A DNA stretch of 64,000 bases from positions 1-64,000 of the forward strand of contig NZ_JABRVQ010000008.1 in the NCBI RefSeq assembly GCF_013248965.1. Reading direction: 5' to 3'. This document shows, one piece after another, positions 28,559 through 37,043 of this stretch. Source of the stretch: Psychrobacter okhotskensis (GTDB lineage: Bacteria; Pseudomonadota; Gammaproteobacteria; Pseudomonadales; Moraxellaceae). Positions within the stretch are counted from its first letter, which is position 1. The number at the start of each line of letters is the position of its first letter. The position numbers and the translations under genes are program-made. The notes beneath the pieces are model-generated. The model was not told the DNA's origin, did not search any database, and saw nothing but the letters and a program-made list of their open reading frames with translations.

Positions 28559-30511
28559 TTAACCGATAGGACGTTTGCCAGCTTCAATGGTTTTTTGCCG
28601 CGCGCGTTTTCCTTGACCAAAGGCTTGGCTGATACGGTCAATGATAATCGCGACAATGACAATGGCCGTACCTGCTTGCAGTCCTTGACCAATATTGAGC
28701 GTCTGAATAGATTGTAAGACATCTTCTCCCAGACCCGGCGCACCAATCATAGACGCCAGTACGACCATGGCAAGCGACATCATTACTGCCTGATTGATGC
28801 CCGCCATAATACTGGGCAATGCTTGTGGTAACTTGATCCAAATGAGTAGCTGAAAATGGGTGCTACCGAACGAGCGCCCCGCTTCTATCATTTCATGATT
28901 GACTTGCGTTATACCCAATGTCGTCAAACGAATAAGCGGTGGCAAGGCATAGATAATCGTGGCAAATAATGCTGGCACCTTACCAATACCGAATAGCATG
29001 AGCACGGGAATCAAATAGACGAAACTTGGCATGGTTTGCATCACATCTAATATCGGCGTAATGATTTTACGGAGCAGACTGCTGCCCGACATAGCAATAC
29101 CAATGGGAATACCGATAACCACTGTCACCAAAACAGAGACGATCAATAACGCTAACGTATCGATCAAAGCGCCCCACAATCCAAACGCACCGATTAAGAA
29201 CAGCCCTGCCCCGCAGGCAATAGCAAACCATACTTTGCGCACCCCAAACCACGCTAATACAGTCACCAGACCAATAATTAACCATGCGGGGATCACCGTC
29301 AATAGACGTTCAATAGGTAATAATAAATAGGTCAAAGTGACGCTACTGATACTCCGAAACACATCGCCATAGTCTCTGACTACAGTCGCTAAGGCTTTAT
29401 TAAGCGGTGACTCAAGGGACCATGACGGAAAGCTGGACGTTAATGCTAGGAAGGCATTACTTGAGGTGGCGTCATTCAGTGATGGATTGACACCGCTATT
29501 GCCTGTGCCATCGTCCGTTAGACTGATGCCTAAATTGGCAGCAAGATTTTCAGCGACTTCTTTGGGTAGCCACGCTTGCCAGACGTTTGGGTTGGCACGT
29601 AAAAACTCAAGCGCCTGTTCATCACCACTGCGCTTGCTTTCACTCATCTCTAAAATCGCACTGTTTAGCTGATCTGGCGTGAACTGTACTTTTTCAAAAG
29701 CGCTTGCCAATTCGGGATTATTATCAATAAAAGGCGTCGATGCAGCAATTTTAAGCGGGGACACAGGAAAGCCAGACACACAATCCGAGGTGCCGTCGGC
29801 CAACAACAAGTCTTGCCAGCACTCATCCTCATGGGCAGGGAACGCTAGCGGCGCAAAGTCGTATTTGGCGATGAGCCCTGTTGGCTGCCAATAATAAAAT
29901 AGTAACGGTTTTTTCTGTTCAAAGGCGGAGGCAATCTCAGCATCGAGTGCTGCACCCGTACCTGGATGGGCATTATTAAAGACCGCGTCTAAGCCAGTAT
30001 TTTTGAGCAGTCGGGTGTTAAAAATCTCACACGCCCAGCCTGACGGACAATTCATAAACCGTGACTTGCTAGGATCTTCTGGGTCTTTAAACAACGCTGC
30101 ATACTTAGGCAAATCCTGATAACGACGCAGTCCCGGATTGTCATCCATGACATATTGAGGGACGTACCAACCTTGAGTAGCACCGCCTTGCAGCGTATCG
30201 CCAATGACCGCAACTTTATCGTCATTGATGGCCTGCTCCATAATCGGCGAGCGCCCAACCCATTGTTCGCCGATGATTTGGATATCGTTTTGCGACAATG
30301 CAGTCTCGAGTGCGGGTCCTGCCCCAGGTACTTCCTCGATCGTGCAGTCGTAACCGCTCTCGGCAATATATTTGAGTATACCAGTCGTAAACTGACCACT
30401 CTCCCAAGTCAACGCGCCAAACTTGATCGGTGATGCGCAAGCTGCTGATGCTGACACTGGCAGCAACAACACACTTATACACAGTAAACTTAACGCAATC
30501 CATTGGCGCAT
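28559..30511 (-). CDS. proWX: Glycine betaine ABC transporter: substrate-binding and permease domains fused
   Basis: A 650-residue fusion. Residues 1-23 are a signal peptide. Residues about 24-330 are an OpuAC-type periplasmic binding domain (KFGALTWESGQFTTGIL, EEVPGAGPALETAL, FYYWQPTGLIAKYDF) with several Trp/Tyr suited to an aromatic cage for quaternary amines. From about 390 the permease begins, with PIGIAMSGSSLLRKIITPILDVMQTMP (split across membrane segments) and the EAA-like loop EAGRSFGSTHFQLLIWIKLP. It takes up glycine betaine or related osmolytes with ProV. Operon head of proWX-proV. Confidence 0.92.
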   Translation of the reverse strand: MRQWIALSLLCISVLLLPVSASAACASPIKFGALTWESGQFTTGILKYIAESGYDCTIEEVPGAGPALETALSQNDIQIIGEQWVGRSPIMEQAINDDKVAVIGDTLQGGATQGWYVPQYVMDDNPGLRRYQDLPKYAALFKDPEDPSKSRFMNCPSGWACEIFNTRLLKNTGLDAVFNNAHPGTGAALDAEIASAFEQKKPLLFYYWQPTGLIAKYDFAPLAFPAHEDECWQDLLLADGTSDCVSGFPVSPLKIAASTPFIDNNPELASAFEKVQFTPDQLNSAILEMSESKRSGDEQALEFLRANPNVWQAWLPKEVAENLAANLGISLTDDGTGNSGVNPSLNDATSSNAFLALTSSFPSWSLESPLNKALATVVRDYGDVFRSISSVTLTYLLLPIERLLTVIPAWLIIGLVTVLAWFGVRKVWFAIACGAGLFLIGAFGLWGALIDTLALLIVSVLVTVVIGIPIGIAMSGSSLLRKIITPILDVMQTMPSFVYLIPVLMLFGIGKVPALFATIIYALPPLIRLTTLGITQVNHEMIEAGRSFGSTHFQLLIWIKLPQALPSIMAGINQAVMMSLAMVVLASMIGAPGLGEDVLQSIQTLNIGQGLQAGTAIVIVAIIIDRISQAFGQGKRARQKTIEAGKRPIG

Positions 30512-30812
30512 GGGATGTCCTATATTTCGTTATTGGCATCAATTATTTCGATATTGAAGTCAGCTTTTGAATGCGGTTATCGATATCGAATAATGCTGCA
30601 TTGGGTTGATAATTCACGCAAAATCAATCTTTATGTCTCATCAGCAATATAAATTTACCATAACTACCGTCCGGTAATATTAAGAAATGTAGCAACAAAT
30701 GAGAATGATTATAAATAACTATTGGCTGGGTTCAGCTTTTCCTTTATGTATAAAAAATATTATAAAGCCATCAAAAATAAATACTATAATCATCAAAATT
30801 TTGTTTTTTGGA
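30512..30812 (-). promoter_or_regulatory. Region upstream of proWX
   Basis: About 300 AT-rich bases between the proWX start and the terminator of the aldehyde dehydrogenase. Its position makes it the likely site of osmotic control for the betaine operon. No defined operator was recognised. Confidence 0.3.
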
Positions 30813-30845
30813 CAAAAAATAGCACCTACTTACGTAGATGCTATC
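30813..30845 (-). terminator. Terminator after the aldehyde dehydrogenase gene
   Basis: On the minus strand GCATCTAC pairs with GTAGGTGC around GTAA and is followed by TATTTTTTG. It lies 28 bases after the dehydrogenase stop. Confidence 0.8.
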
Positions 30846-30872
30846 ATTATTAAACAGCCAATCTCATCACAC

Positions 30873-32354
30873 TTATTTCATCATGAACGCCATGGCTTTG
30901 TTAAATAAGCCGCCATAAGGTGGTAATAGGAAATTCATACCATTGAGCTTGTTTTGTACAAACACAGGCTTCATATGACTTAAACGCTCAAAGCCCGCTT
31001 TACCATGATAGGCGCCAGTGCCTGAGTGCCCAACCCCGCCGAACGGTAAGTCGTGCTGCACCACATGCAAGATAACTTCATTGATAGCCAAGCCACCTGA
31101 TACCGTGTTGTCACGCACTTTTTCTATGTCGCTATTACGCTCACCAAACACATAGAGGGCCAATGGACGCGGACGCGCATTGACGAAGTCTATCGCATCA
31201 TCGAGCGTATCATAGTGCATCAACGGCAAAATCGGTGCAAAAAGCTCGTTTTGCATCACATCACTATCGGCTGCCGGCTCACTGATAATCAGCGGCGGCA
31301 TCAACCGCGTTTCAATATCATAGTCTGCATCAGTTATCTTATGAATGTTTTCACCAGATAAGGCATCTAAGTAACCTTTGATACGTTTGAATTGCTGACC
31401 ATTGATAATACGCGAGTAATCTGGGTTTTCGCTGATATTCGGATAATGCTTCTGCATCCACTCTTTTGCTAGGTTAATAAACACTTCATGATCTTTGCGC
31501 TGAATCAGTACGTAATCAGGAGCAATACAAGTTTGCCCAGCATTGAGCGTTTTGCCCATCATCACACGATTGACCGCCGCCTCTAAGTTGGCACCTTCCA
31601 ACACGATAACCGGTGACTTACCACCAAGCTCTAGCGTAACTGGGGTCAAGTTGGGCGCTGCCGCCGCCATGATTTTTTTGCCCACCGCAGTAGAGCCAGT
31701 ATACAATATATGATCGAATGGCATCTTACTGAAAGCTTCAGCGATATCTACTTCGCCCAGCACGACACAAACCATATCCGATGAAAAATAATGAGCGATA
31801 AGATCGGCAAACACTTGCGCGAACTGCGGTGCGGCCTCACTCATCTTAATCATGATTCGATTGCCTGCCGTGAGTGCATCAATGATTGGCCCTACCGCTA
31901 AGAATAATGGATAGTTCCATGGCACCATGATACCAACCACGCCTAATGGCTGTGGCTGAATCTCATTATGAGCTGGCATATACAATGCTGAAATAGAGGC
32001 GTGGCGAGTTTTCATCCATTTTTTACCATGCTTTTTGGCATGGCTAATGCCCGTAAAACTCGGAACAAGCTCTGCAAACTGAGTCTCTGATTCACTACGA
32101 TAACCAAAATCAGCGCTGATCGCTTGAGCGATGCTTTGTTGATTGTCGCTGAGCATCATCTCTAAATTGTCTAATTGAGTCTCGCGCGTCGCCCAATCAT
32201 TTATTGGTTGAGCACGGCTCAATGCTTGTAATCTTGAGAACTGCGCTTGCATATCTTCAACAGTGGTCACAATACTAAGTGACTTATTACTACCAAGTGA
32301 CTTATCATTGTTTTTATACGCTTGATCATTAGTGTTTTGATTGTTGTCTGTCAT
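30873..32354 (-). CDS. Coniferyl-aldehyde-type NAD(P)+ aldehyde dehydrogenase
   Basis: A 493-residue class 3-like aldehyde dehydrogenase. It shows GVVGIMVPWNYPLFLAVGP, FTGS-type cofactor region ILYTGSTAVGKKIMAAAA, VTLELGGKSPVIV with the general base Glu, and NAGQTCIAPDYVL with the catalytic Cys. The group includes coniferyl aldehyde dehydrogenase (calB) and broad fatty-aldehyde enzymes; the substrate is not set by sequence. The first ~28 residues are Asn/Ser/Lys-rich and precede the usual core. Confidence 0.88.
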   Translation of the reverse strand: MTDNNQNTNDQAYKNNDKSLGSNKSLSIVTTVEDMQAQFSRLQALSRAQPINDWATRETQLDNLEMMLSDNQQSIAQAISADFGYRSESETQFAELVPSFTGISHAKKHGKKWMKTRHASISALYMPAHNEIQPQPLGVVGIMVPWNYPLFLAVGPIIDALTAGNRIMIKMSEAAPQFAQVFADLIAHYFSSDMVCVVLGEVDIAEAFSKMPFDHILYTGSTAVGKKIMAAAAPNLTPVTLELGGKSPVIVLEGANLEAAVNRVMMGKTLNAGQTCIAPDYVLIQRKDHEVFINLAKEWMQKHYPNISENPDYSRIINGQQFKRIKGYLDALSGENIHKITDADYDIETRLMPPLIISEPAADSDVMQNELFAPILPLMHYDTLDDAIDFVNARPRPLALYVFGERNSDIEKVRDNTVSGGLAINEVILHVVQHDLPFGGVGHSGTGAYHGKAGFERLSHMKPVFVQNKLNGMNFLLPPYGGLFNKAMAFMMK

Positions 32355-32794
32355 ATATCTTCCTTGTCATAGGCGTTAGAGTCAGCACGCTATATTTGGT
32401 TTAAAACTCTGTATCTTTATTTAGGCGCTGGCGGAAATCTCCGCATACGCGCACATCATTATGAGAACTAACAAGATTCCATTCATTACTCTTTAATGTA
32501 GCGCATTGATTGAGCAATGAACAGTCTCTTTGATTGACTGCTGGGTTTGTATAAGATACGTGTCAGCCATCATCAATACCCACGATATAGATTCTTCTGT
32601 TAAGTAATACTTTATAAGTAACATGCTTCAATACTTTGTTCTGTCCTCAATATTCTGCTTTATATATGCATGGATTTAAATTTGAGCAGCAATCCTAAAA
32701 ACTGCTACACTCAATATTGGGGCGCGTTGAACAGTCGCTACCAGTCAGTATTTGCCAATACTCTATACCAGACCACAACAAGACAGTCACGCTT
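32355..32794. promoter_or_regulatory. Divergent region between aldehyde dehydrogenase and lipB
   Basis: 440 bases with no gene, containing the two outward promoters. At 32719-32737 GGGGCGCGTTGAACAGTCG resembles one terminus of the family-2 miniature elements (AGGGCGTGTTGAACATTC), perhaps a solitary relic. No partner terminus is found nearby. Confidence 0.4.
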
Positions 32795-33700
32795 ATGCAA
32801 AACCTAACGCAACAGATTCACGATAGCCTTCTTGACGATACCTTGCTTAATGACACCCTTCTGACAAAATCGCTGTCGGCAGCCGATTATGTCTCTACCC
32901 ATGATGCGATGCTAGCACGCACGTTAGCGCGTATTGCGCTCAAAAAAGAGCAAGGTTTGCGCACGCCTGATGAGTTATGGATTGTCGATCACAATGACGT
33001 CTACACGCTTGGGCAAGCAGGTAAAGAAGAACATATCCTGCAACGGACTGACACCCCTATTATCAAAACAGATCGCGGCGGACAAGTGACGTGGCACGGT
33101 CATGGCCAGCTGGTTATTTACTGGTTGTTTGATTTGGACAGTATAGGCTGGAGTGTGCGCAATCTGGTATCGCATGCCGAGCAAGCGATTGAGGACGTGA
33201 CCAATGCCTGTTTGCAAGGTTTAGCCTCATTTGACAGTATCCATGTCCGTGCGCATTCACGTCGTGATGCACCCGGCGTTTATTTATACAATAATTCATA
33301 CGTGTGTGCTGCAGACAATAGCGAGGATTCTGACACTAGCAATGAAACTACTACCCTGCCAGTAACGGATGCCATTATGCTAGGAAAAATAGCCTCGCTA
33401 GGGTTTAAAATTAAACATGGTTTTAGCTATCACGGCATTGCGCTCAATATCAATTGTGACTTATCGGCTTTTAACGCCATCAATCCGTGTGGCTACGCTG
33501 GCATGCAAATGCTACGTTTGGCGGATTTTGTGGCAATTAATAAGTTAGCCAATCTTGATAAAACAGCTCTGGATGAGACAGCCAACAAAAAGACGACTGA
33601 GCAGCTAAGCTATAAACAAGTTACTCAAATGCTGATTGATAATATTGCACAGCGTCACGCAGGAAAAATCCCATTGCGACCGGTAGCGCCTAAGTCTTAG
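32795..33700 (+). CDS. lipB: Octanoyl-[acyl carrier protein]:protein N-octanoyltransferase
   Basis: A 301-residue enzyme that moves octanoate from ACP to lipoyl domains. The signature RGGQVTWHGHGQLVIY is intact, as are KIASLG with the conserved Lys, GFSYHGIALNIN, and the catalytic Cys in NPCGYAGM. An insertion of about 20 residues rich in Asp, Ser, Asn and Thr precedes KIASLG. The ATG at 32795 is preferred to an upstream TTG at 32717, whose extra residues derive from DNA resembling a mobile-element end. Confidence 0.94.
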   Translation: MQNLTQQIHDSLLDDTLLNDTLLTKSLSAADYVSTHDAMLARTLARIALKKEQGLRTPDELWIVDHNDVYTLGQAGKEEHILQRTDTPIIKTDRGGQVTWHGHGQLVIYWLFDLDSIGWSVRNLVSHAEQAIEDVTNACLQGLASFDSIHVRAHSRRDAPGVYLYNNSYVCAADNSEDSDTSNETTTLPVTDAIMLGKIASLGFKIKHGFSYHGIALNINCDLSAFNAINPCGYAGMQMLRLADFVAINKLANLDKTALDETANKKTTEQLSYKQVTQMLIDNIAQRHAGKIPLRPVAPKS

Positions 33701-33743
33701 CTTATTTTGCATAACCTTGTGCCTGCTTAGACTTAAGCATAAC

Positions 33744-33772
33744 GAGCAACTGATATGGAAATTTGCTATACT
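33744..33772 (+). promoter_or_regulatory. Candidate extended -10 promoter of ppa
   Basis: TTGCTATACT at 33763-33772 carries an extended -10 (TGCTATACT). The -35 region at normal spacing is poor. It lies about 95 bases before the ppa ATG, so the assignment is tentative. Confidence 0.4.
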
Positions 33773-33868
33773 CGCAGCCGACTTTCATGAGGTGCCGCTA
33801 GCATTTGTGGCCTCTACTTAGATAACTTTACCCCTCAAACTTTAATATAAAAGCAACAGGAGCATTTT

Positions 33869-34399
33869 ATGGCAGACTTTAATAAAATCTTGGACGCAGG
33901 TGACGTCGACGGTGGCATCATCAACGTTGTGGTAGAAATCCCAACAGGCAGCAGCCATAAAATCGAATGGAACCGCGAATTAGCCGTTTTTGAGCTTGAC
34001 CGTGTTGATCCACAAATCTTTGCCAAACCTTGCAACTATGGCTTTATCCCTCAAACGCTTGATGAAGATGGCGATGAGCTTGATGCATTAATCATTACTG
34101 AGCAGCCTTTACCTACTGGCATTTTCTTAAAAGCCAAAGTAATCGGCGTTATGAAATTCGTTGATGATGGCGAAGTTGATGACAAAATCGTCGTCGTCCC
34201 TGCTGACGACCGTGATACAGGCAATGCTTACAACAGCCTAGAAGATTTACCAAAGCAGCTGATCAACCAGTTACAGTTCCATTTTAGCCACTATAAAGAT
34301 CTTAAAAAAGCTGGTACAACAGTGGTTGAATCTTGGGGTGACGTCGCAGAAGCCAAAGAAGTGATCAAAGAATCTATCCAACGTTGGAAAGACCTATAG
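33869..34399 (+). CDS. ppa: Inorganic pyrophosphatase (family I)
   Basis: A 176-residue soluble enzyme hydrolysing pyrophosphate to two phosphates and so driving biosynthetic reactions. It shows the family I features VVEIPTGSSHKIEWN, YGFIPQT, the metal-binding DEDGDELDALI, and KVIGVM...DDKIVVVPADD. AACAGGAGC gives a good ribosome-binding site. A terminator follows. Confidence 0.97.
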   Translation: MADFNKILDAGDVDGGIINVVVEIPTGSSHKIEWNRELAVFELDRVDPQIFAKPCNYGFIPQTLDEDGDELDALIITEQPLPTGIFLKAKVIGVMKFVDDGEVDDKIVVVPADDRDTGNAYNSLEDLPKQLINQLQFHFSHYKDLKKAGTTVVESWGDVAEAKEVIKESIQRWKDL

Positions 34400-34455
34400 A
34401 GTACAATAATAATCTAATGAGCTGATGTTTATGCTCACAAATATAAGCACTCTTA

Positions 34456-34494
34456 AAGATACCGCAGACACGATATGACTGCGGTATTTTTTTG
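34456..34494 (+). terminator. Terminator after ppa
   Basis: ATACCGCAG pairs with CTGCGGTAT around an 11-base loop and is followed by seven T. Confidence 0.9.
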
Positions 34495-34598
34495 CTTGAA
34501 TCTCACGCTTATAAAATGGTTATAATAAACGACAGTAGCTATAAAGTTATCTGCAACTATTTTCATTTCTAATAAAGCAAGCCTCAATAAGGAAAGTC

Positions 34599-35072
34599 AT
34601 GTTTAACCCCAATCCCAGCTCAAAATCTGTCAGTGCCAAGCTGCCAAAAGCGGTCATCATGATGATTGAGAAAAACAATCTGGTGATGGCTATCAAAACC
34701 TTGGCCGCTGAAGAAAATATCAGTATGGACGACGCCAAGGTTCGAATTGATGCTTACGAGACAGCATTGAAGGTAAAGCAACAGCAGAAGTTGAATACCA
34801 TCGCTAACAAGCAAGGTATCTCCAACCACGCCATTAGTTTTGATAGAGAGCAGGAAACTGAAGACGGACATGAGGCTGGGAAACTGATAAAAAACCGTGT
34901 GAAAACCACTCAAGCAGATCAAGGTTTCAAAAGTCTACAAAGGGGTGTAGAGAGCCAACTTAATGATTTGGGATATAAAAAGCCTCTTTTACCACATTGG
35001 GCAAAGCGGCTATTGATTATTGCTGCGGTGATGGCAGGATTGTTTTGGCTGTTATGGCGGGCGTTTGGTTAG
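34599..35072 (+). CDS. Tail-anchored hypothetical protein
   Basis: A 157-residue protein. The N-terminal ~55 residues form predicted helices (KAVIMMIEKNNLVMAIKTLA and ISMDDAKVRIDAYE) reminiscent of the C-terminal domain of ribosomal L7/L12. A charged middle follows, and a C-terminal hydrophobic segment (LLIIAAVMAGLFWLLW) ends three residues from the C terminus, predicting a tail anchor. AAGGAAAG precedes the ATG. Function unknown. It is the last gene before the accessory stretch. Confidence 0.7.
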   Translation: MFNPNPSSKSVSAKLPKAVIMMIEKNNLVMAIKTLAAEENISMDDAKVRIDAYETALKVKQQQKLNTIANKQGISNHAISFDREQETEDGHEAGKLIKNRVKTTQADQGFKSLQRGVESQLNDLGYKKPLLPHWAKRLLIIAAVMAGLFWLLWRAFG

Positions 35073-35101
35073 TCTGTTTTAAATGGTTCCATTATAGAGG
35101 T

Positions 35102-35266
35102 CTATTTTAAGTGGTCTGTTAATAGGTTTGAAGGGTAAGATAACTGGTTCCGCTGGGGGATACGCAATGAATCAGCAACGTCAGGTATTTTACGTTTGTG
35201 ATCAATGACTAAGCTTATGGCTTCTAATTTGAATTCTCGGGTATAGTGGTTGCGTTTGTTGGTCAT
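35102..35266 (-). pseudogene. IS3-family transposase OrfA fragment
   Basis: A 54-residue frame, MTNKRNHYTREFKLEAISLV followed by IPDVADSL, matches the start of an IS3-type OrfA (helix-turn-helix). It diverges after about residue 40 and stops; no OrfB with a DDE domain follows. GGAGG lies before the ATG. The 5' end of the element abuts an IS630-family fragment at about 35312, suggesting that one element inserted into the other and then suffered a deletion. TGGTTCC occurs on both sides of the deletion region (35084 and 35143). Confidence 0.65.
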
Positions 35267-35311
35267 ACTGTTTTCCTCCTTTGGGGTAGTATAACCTCTC
35301 ATCAGCTGTCC

Positions 35312-35374
35312 AATTTTCTACCTAAACTGTTTCATGATATGGGTTGTTCCAGTTTTATTGTGGATTCGCAATAG
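35312..35374 (+). pseudogene. IS630-family transposase 3' end, solitary fragment
   Basis: On the plus strand the frame reads LPKLFHDMGCSSFIVDSQ and stops, matching LPKLFHDMGCTNFIMD at the C terminus of the complete IS630-family element at 36059-36962 (minus strand). The DNA past the stop also resembles that element's terminal repeat. It is a related but not identical element, oriented opposite to the complete copy. Confidence 0.75.
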
Positions 35375-35547
35375 CACAGCACTATTTTCGAATTTATCTA
35401 GTAAGTCATCTATATTAATAGTTTCTTGTAACCTACCGATAGAAAAACAAATAGCTTTAATGTGATCAAAGTTATTTATTAGTATTTTATTCTTTCGTCC
35501 ACATTGTCCTAAACAATGAAATCTAACATTTAAAATTAACTGATATG
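35318..35547 (-). pseudogene. Open frame of unknown origin without start codon
   Basis: Between the amidase stop and the IS630 fragment the minus strand stays open for about 70 codons, reading NVRFHCLGQCGRKNK, then INNFDHIKAICFSIG and IDDLLDKFENSAVLL before entering the insertion-sequence fragment. No start codon is present; an ATG (35524-35526) lies in another frame and stops after six codons. The composition looks coding. It may be the remains of a gene that followed the amidase and was truncated by the IS fragment. Confidence 0.35.
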
Positions 35548-36061
35548 GAAAGCTTCAAAACCTGCAAAAGGATATCTTGAGGAAATATTAACCATCGAAC
35601 CATTATCTTCGTTAGTTGTATGATATGCTACTCGAGTATCTAAATAACTTTTACTTACGACACTCATTGCATGATCAAATCGACCATCACCCGTCCAATC
35701 TACAAATATTACATCGCCAGCAGCAATTTTATTATTTAGATAAACGCCACCTACTCCACCAATACTACGAGAAAGCTTTTCTGCTCCTCTCTCATAGCCA
35801 TTGTTTAAACGATTTCTAAGTCCTTGTGCTGTAGACCATGTTTGTGCATATGACGTTCTGCTAGTGTAATACCAGCTGGTATCTTGAGTTGACTGCTTAG
35901 TTATTGTATCTTTCCATCCGCCTGCACGCATTATTTGACTAATAAAATTCGTGCAATCATTTGAAAAAAAGACGTAGTTTTTATTAGGAGTCAATGCATA
36001 TTGCAAAGCATAATTTTTCGCTGCAGTCGGATTCCATGTTGATTTTCTAGGTGCATTATAG

Positions 36062-36622
36062 TCAATCCATAATAAAATTGGTACAACCCATATCATGAAA
36101 CAGCTTAGGTAAATTATTCTCCATCCACCCTTGTCGTAGAAACTTAGCCTGTGCCCATTTTTTTTCAATAGGGTTTAAATCAGGGCTGTAAGGCGGTAGA
36201 AATAACAAGCGATGACCATGCCTGTTGAGTAATCTCTGAACGCGTTTATGAAAGCTGGCGTTATCCATGACGATTACGCATTTTATTTTAAGACTTGGTA
36301 TTAGCGTGTTTTTGCACCAGTTGTAGAATATGTCGCCATTGATATTCTTTTCGAAGTAATCAAGTGCAAATAACGCTTTTTCATATAAGGCACCAATAAC
36401 ATTGGTGCGTTTTTTACCTTGCCAGTTATAGCTATCGATGCAAGGGGTACCAATAGGTGCATAGCCATGAGAGCGGATGGTCTCAGCCTCGAAGCCACTC
36501 TCATCCATGTATACAATTGCATAGCCTTGAGCGATGTAGTCGCCCAGTTTACTTAGATATTTAGCTCTGTTTAATGGGCAAGCTTTTGGATGCTCTAAGG
36601 TCTTTTTTTTGACTGATACCAA
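36062..36622 (-). CDS. IS630-family transposase OrfB (DDE domain)
   Basis: A 186-residue DDE catalytic part: first Asp in IVYMDESGFE, second in VIVMDNASFHK, and Glu in LNPIEKKWAQAK, with LLFLPPYSPDLNP just before. The frame opens at a TTG and overlaps the end of orfA by 62 bases in the +1 register. A run of eight A (minus strand, 36603-36610) lies in the overlap, so a fused protein could arise by slippage or frameshifting. Confidence 0.9.
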   Translation of the reverse strand: MVSVKKKTLEHPKACPLNRAKYLSKLGDYIAQGYAIVYMDESGFEAETIRSHGYAPIGTPCIDSYNWQGKKRTNVIGALYEKALFALDYFEKNINGDIFYNWCKNTLIPSLKIKCVIVMDNASFHKRVQRLLNRHGHRLLFLPPYSPDLNPIEKKWAQAKFLRQGWMENNLPKLFHDMGCTNFIMD

Positions 36623-36902
36623 GACGTTTTAAAGCGGCCTCGATGCCCGACTTACTACAGCCAAAACGCTGTGCTCTCTCGTACATGTAATCGTCTGGAT
36701 GCTGTTCAACATCTTTTAATAAAGCTTCGTTAGGTATTTTACTGGGTGGTTTATTGCGAGTGAGTTTAATACTAGGATCTTTGAGCCAATTCTGTAGCGT
36801 GGCCTTACTAATGTCATAAAATGCACAAGCTTGTCTGATACTCATATCTTGTTGTTTAACACTTTTAATCACTTGAGCACGGAAGTCTGCTGAATAAGTC
36901 AT
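36561..36902 (-). CDS. IS630-family transposase OrfA (helix-turn-helix domain)
   Basis: A 113-residue DNA-binding half: MTYSADFRAQVIKSVKQQ, then RQACAFYDISKATLQNWLKD as the helix-turn-helix, and a second winged-helix-like part YERAQRFGCSKSGIEAALKRLG. It recognises the element ends. It ends shortly after the A-run overlap with orfB. Confidence 0.9.
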   Translation of the reverse strand: MTYSADFRAQVIKSVKQQDMSIRQACAFYDISKATLQNWLKDPSIKLTRNKPPSKIPNEALLKDVEQHPDDYMYERAQRFGCSKSGIEAALKRLGISQKKDLRASKSLPIKQS

Positions 36903-37043
36903 AATCTTTTTACTTTTCGCTTGTTTTAAAACTACTGTACCACTTTTATAAAAGATCTACTATAGCAAATACTGTAGTTGAAACAAACATTAAACTTGCA
37001 ATTAAAAATGCTGATCTTTTCATATATATTCCTTTCATATCAA

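Larger units (their letters stand above)
36057..36964 (-). mobile_element. Complete IS630-family insertion sequence, 904 bp plus TA target duplication
   Basis: The element occupies 36059-36962, flanked by TA at 36057-36058 and 36963-36964. The imperfect terminal repeats read inward are TAGTCAATCCATAATAAAA and TAGTAGATCTTTTATAAAA, followed by (T/G)TGGTACA. It encodes orfA and orfB on the minus strand. TA duplication, two-part DDE transposase and size are typical of IS630. It interrupts the amidase gene. Confidence 0.92.
35536..37023 (-). pseudogene. Secreted amidase-domain protein gene interrupted by an IS630-family element
   Basis: The gene begins at ATG 37023 after AAAGGAAT, encodes 19 residues of a Sec signal peptide (MKRSAFLIASLMFV...), is split at a TA by the 904-bp element, and resumes at 36057. 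Joining the flanks with one TA gives ...VFA-NAPRKSTWNPTAAKNYAL in frame, about 193 residues. The mature part resembles Pfam Amidase_6 (NlpC/P60-like): Cys in FFSNDCTNF, His in GRFDHAMS. Peptidoglycan or peptide cleavage outside the cytoplasm is the likely activity. The present longer frame from 36168 has 37 leading residues that are a shifted reading of the transposase end and no export signal. Confidence 0.88.

Noticed and set aside
32717..32794. Extended lipB start at TTG
   Set aside because: The extra 26 residues have no LipB counterpart and derive from DNA similar to a mobile-element end; ATG 32795 fits the family.
36062..36168. N-terminal 37 residues of the long frame at 35536-36168 as a genuine membrane segment
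   Set aside because: They are an out-of-frame reading of the IS630 transposase end; the native signal peptide is at 36965-37023.
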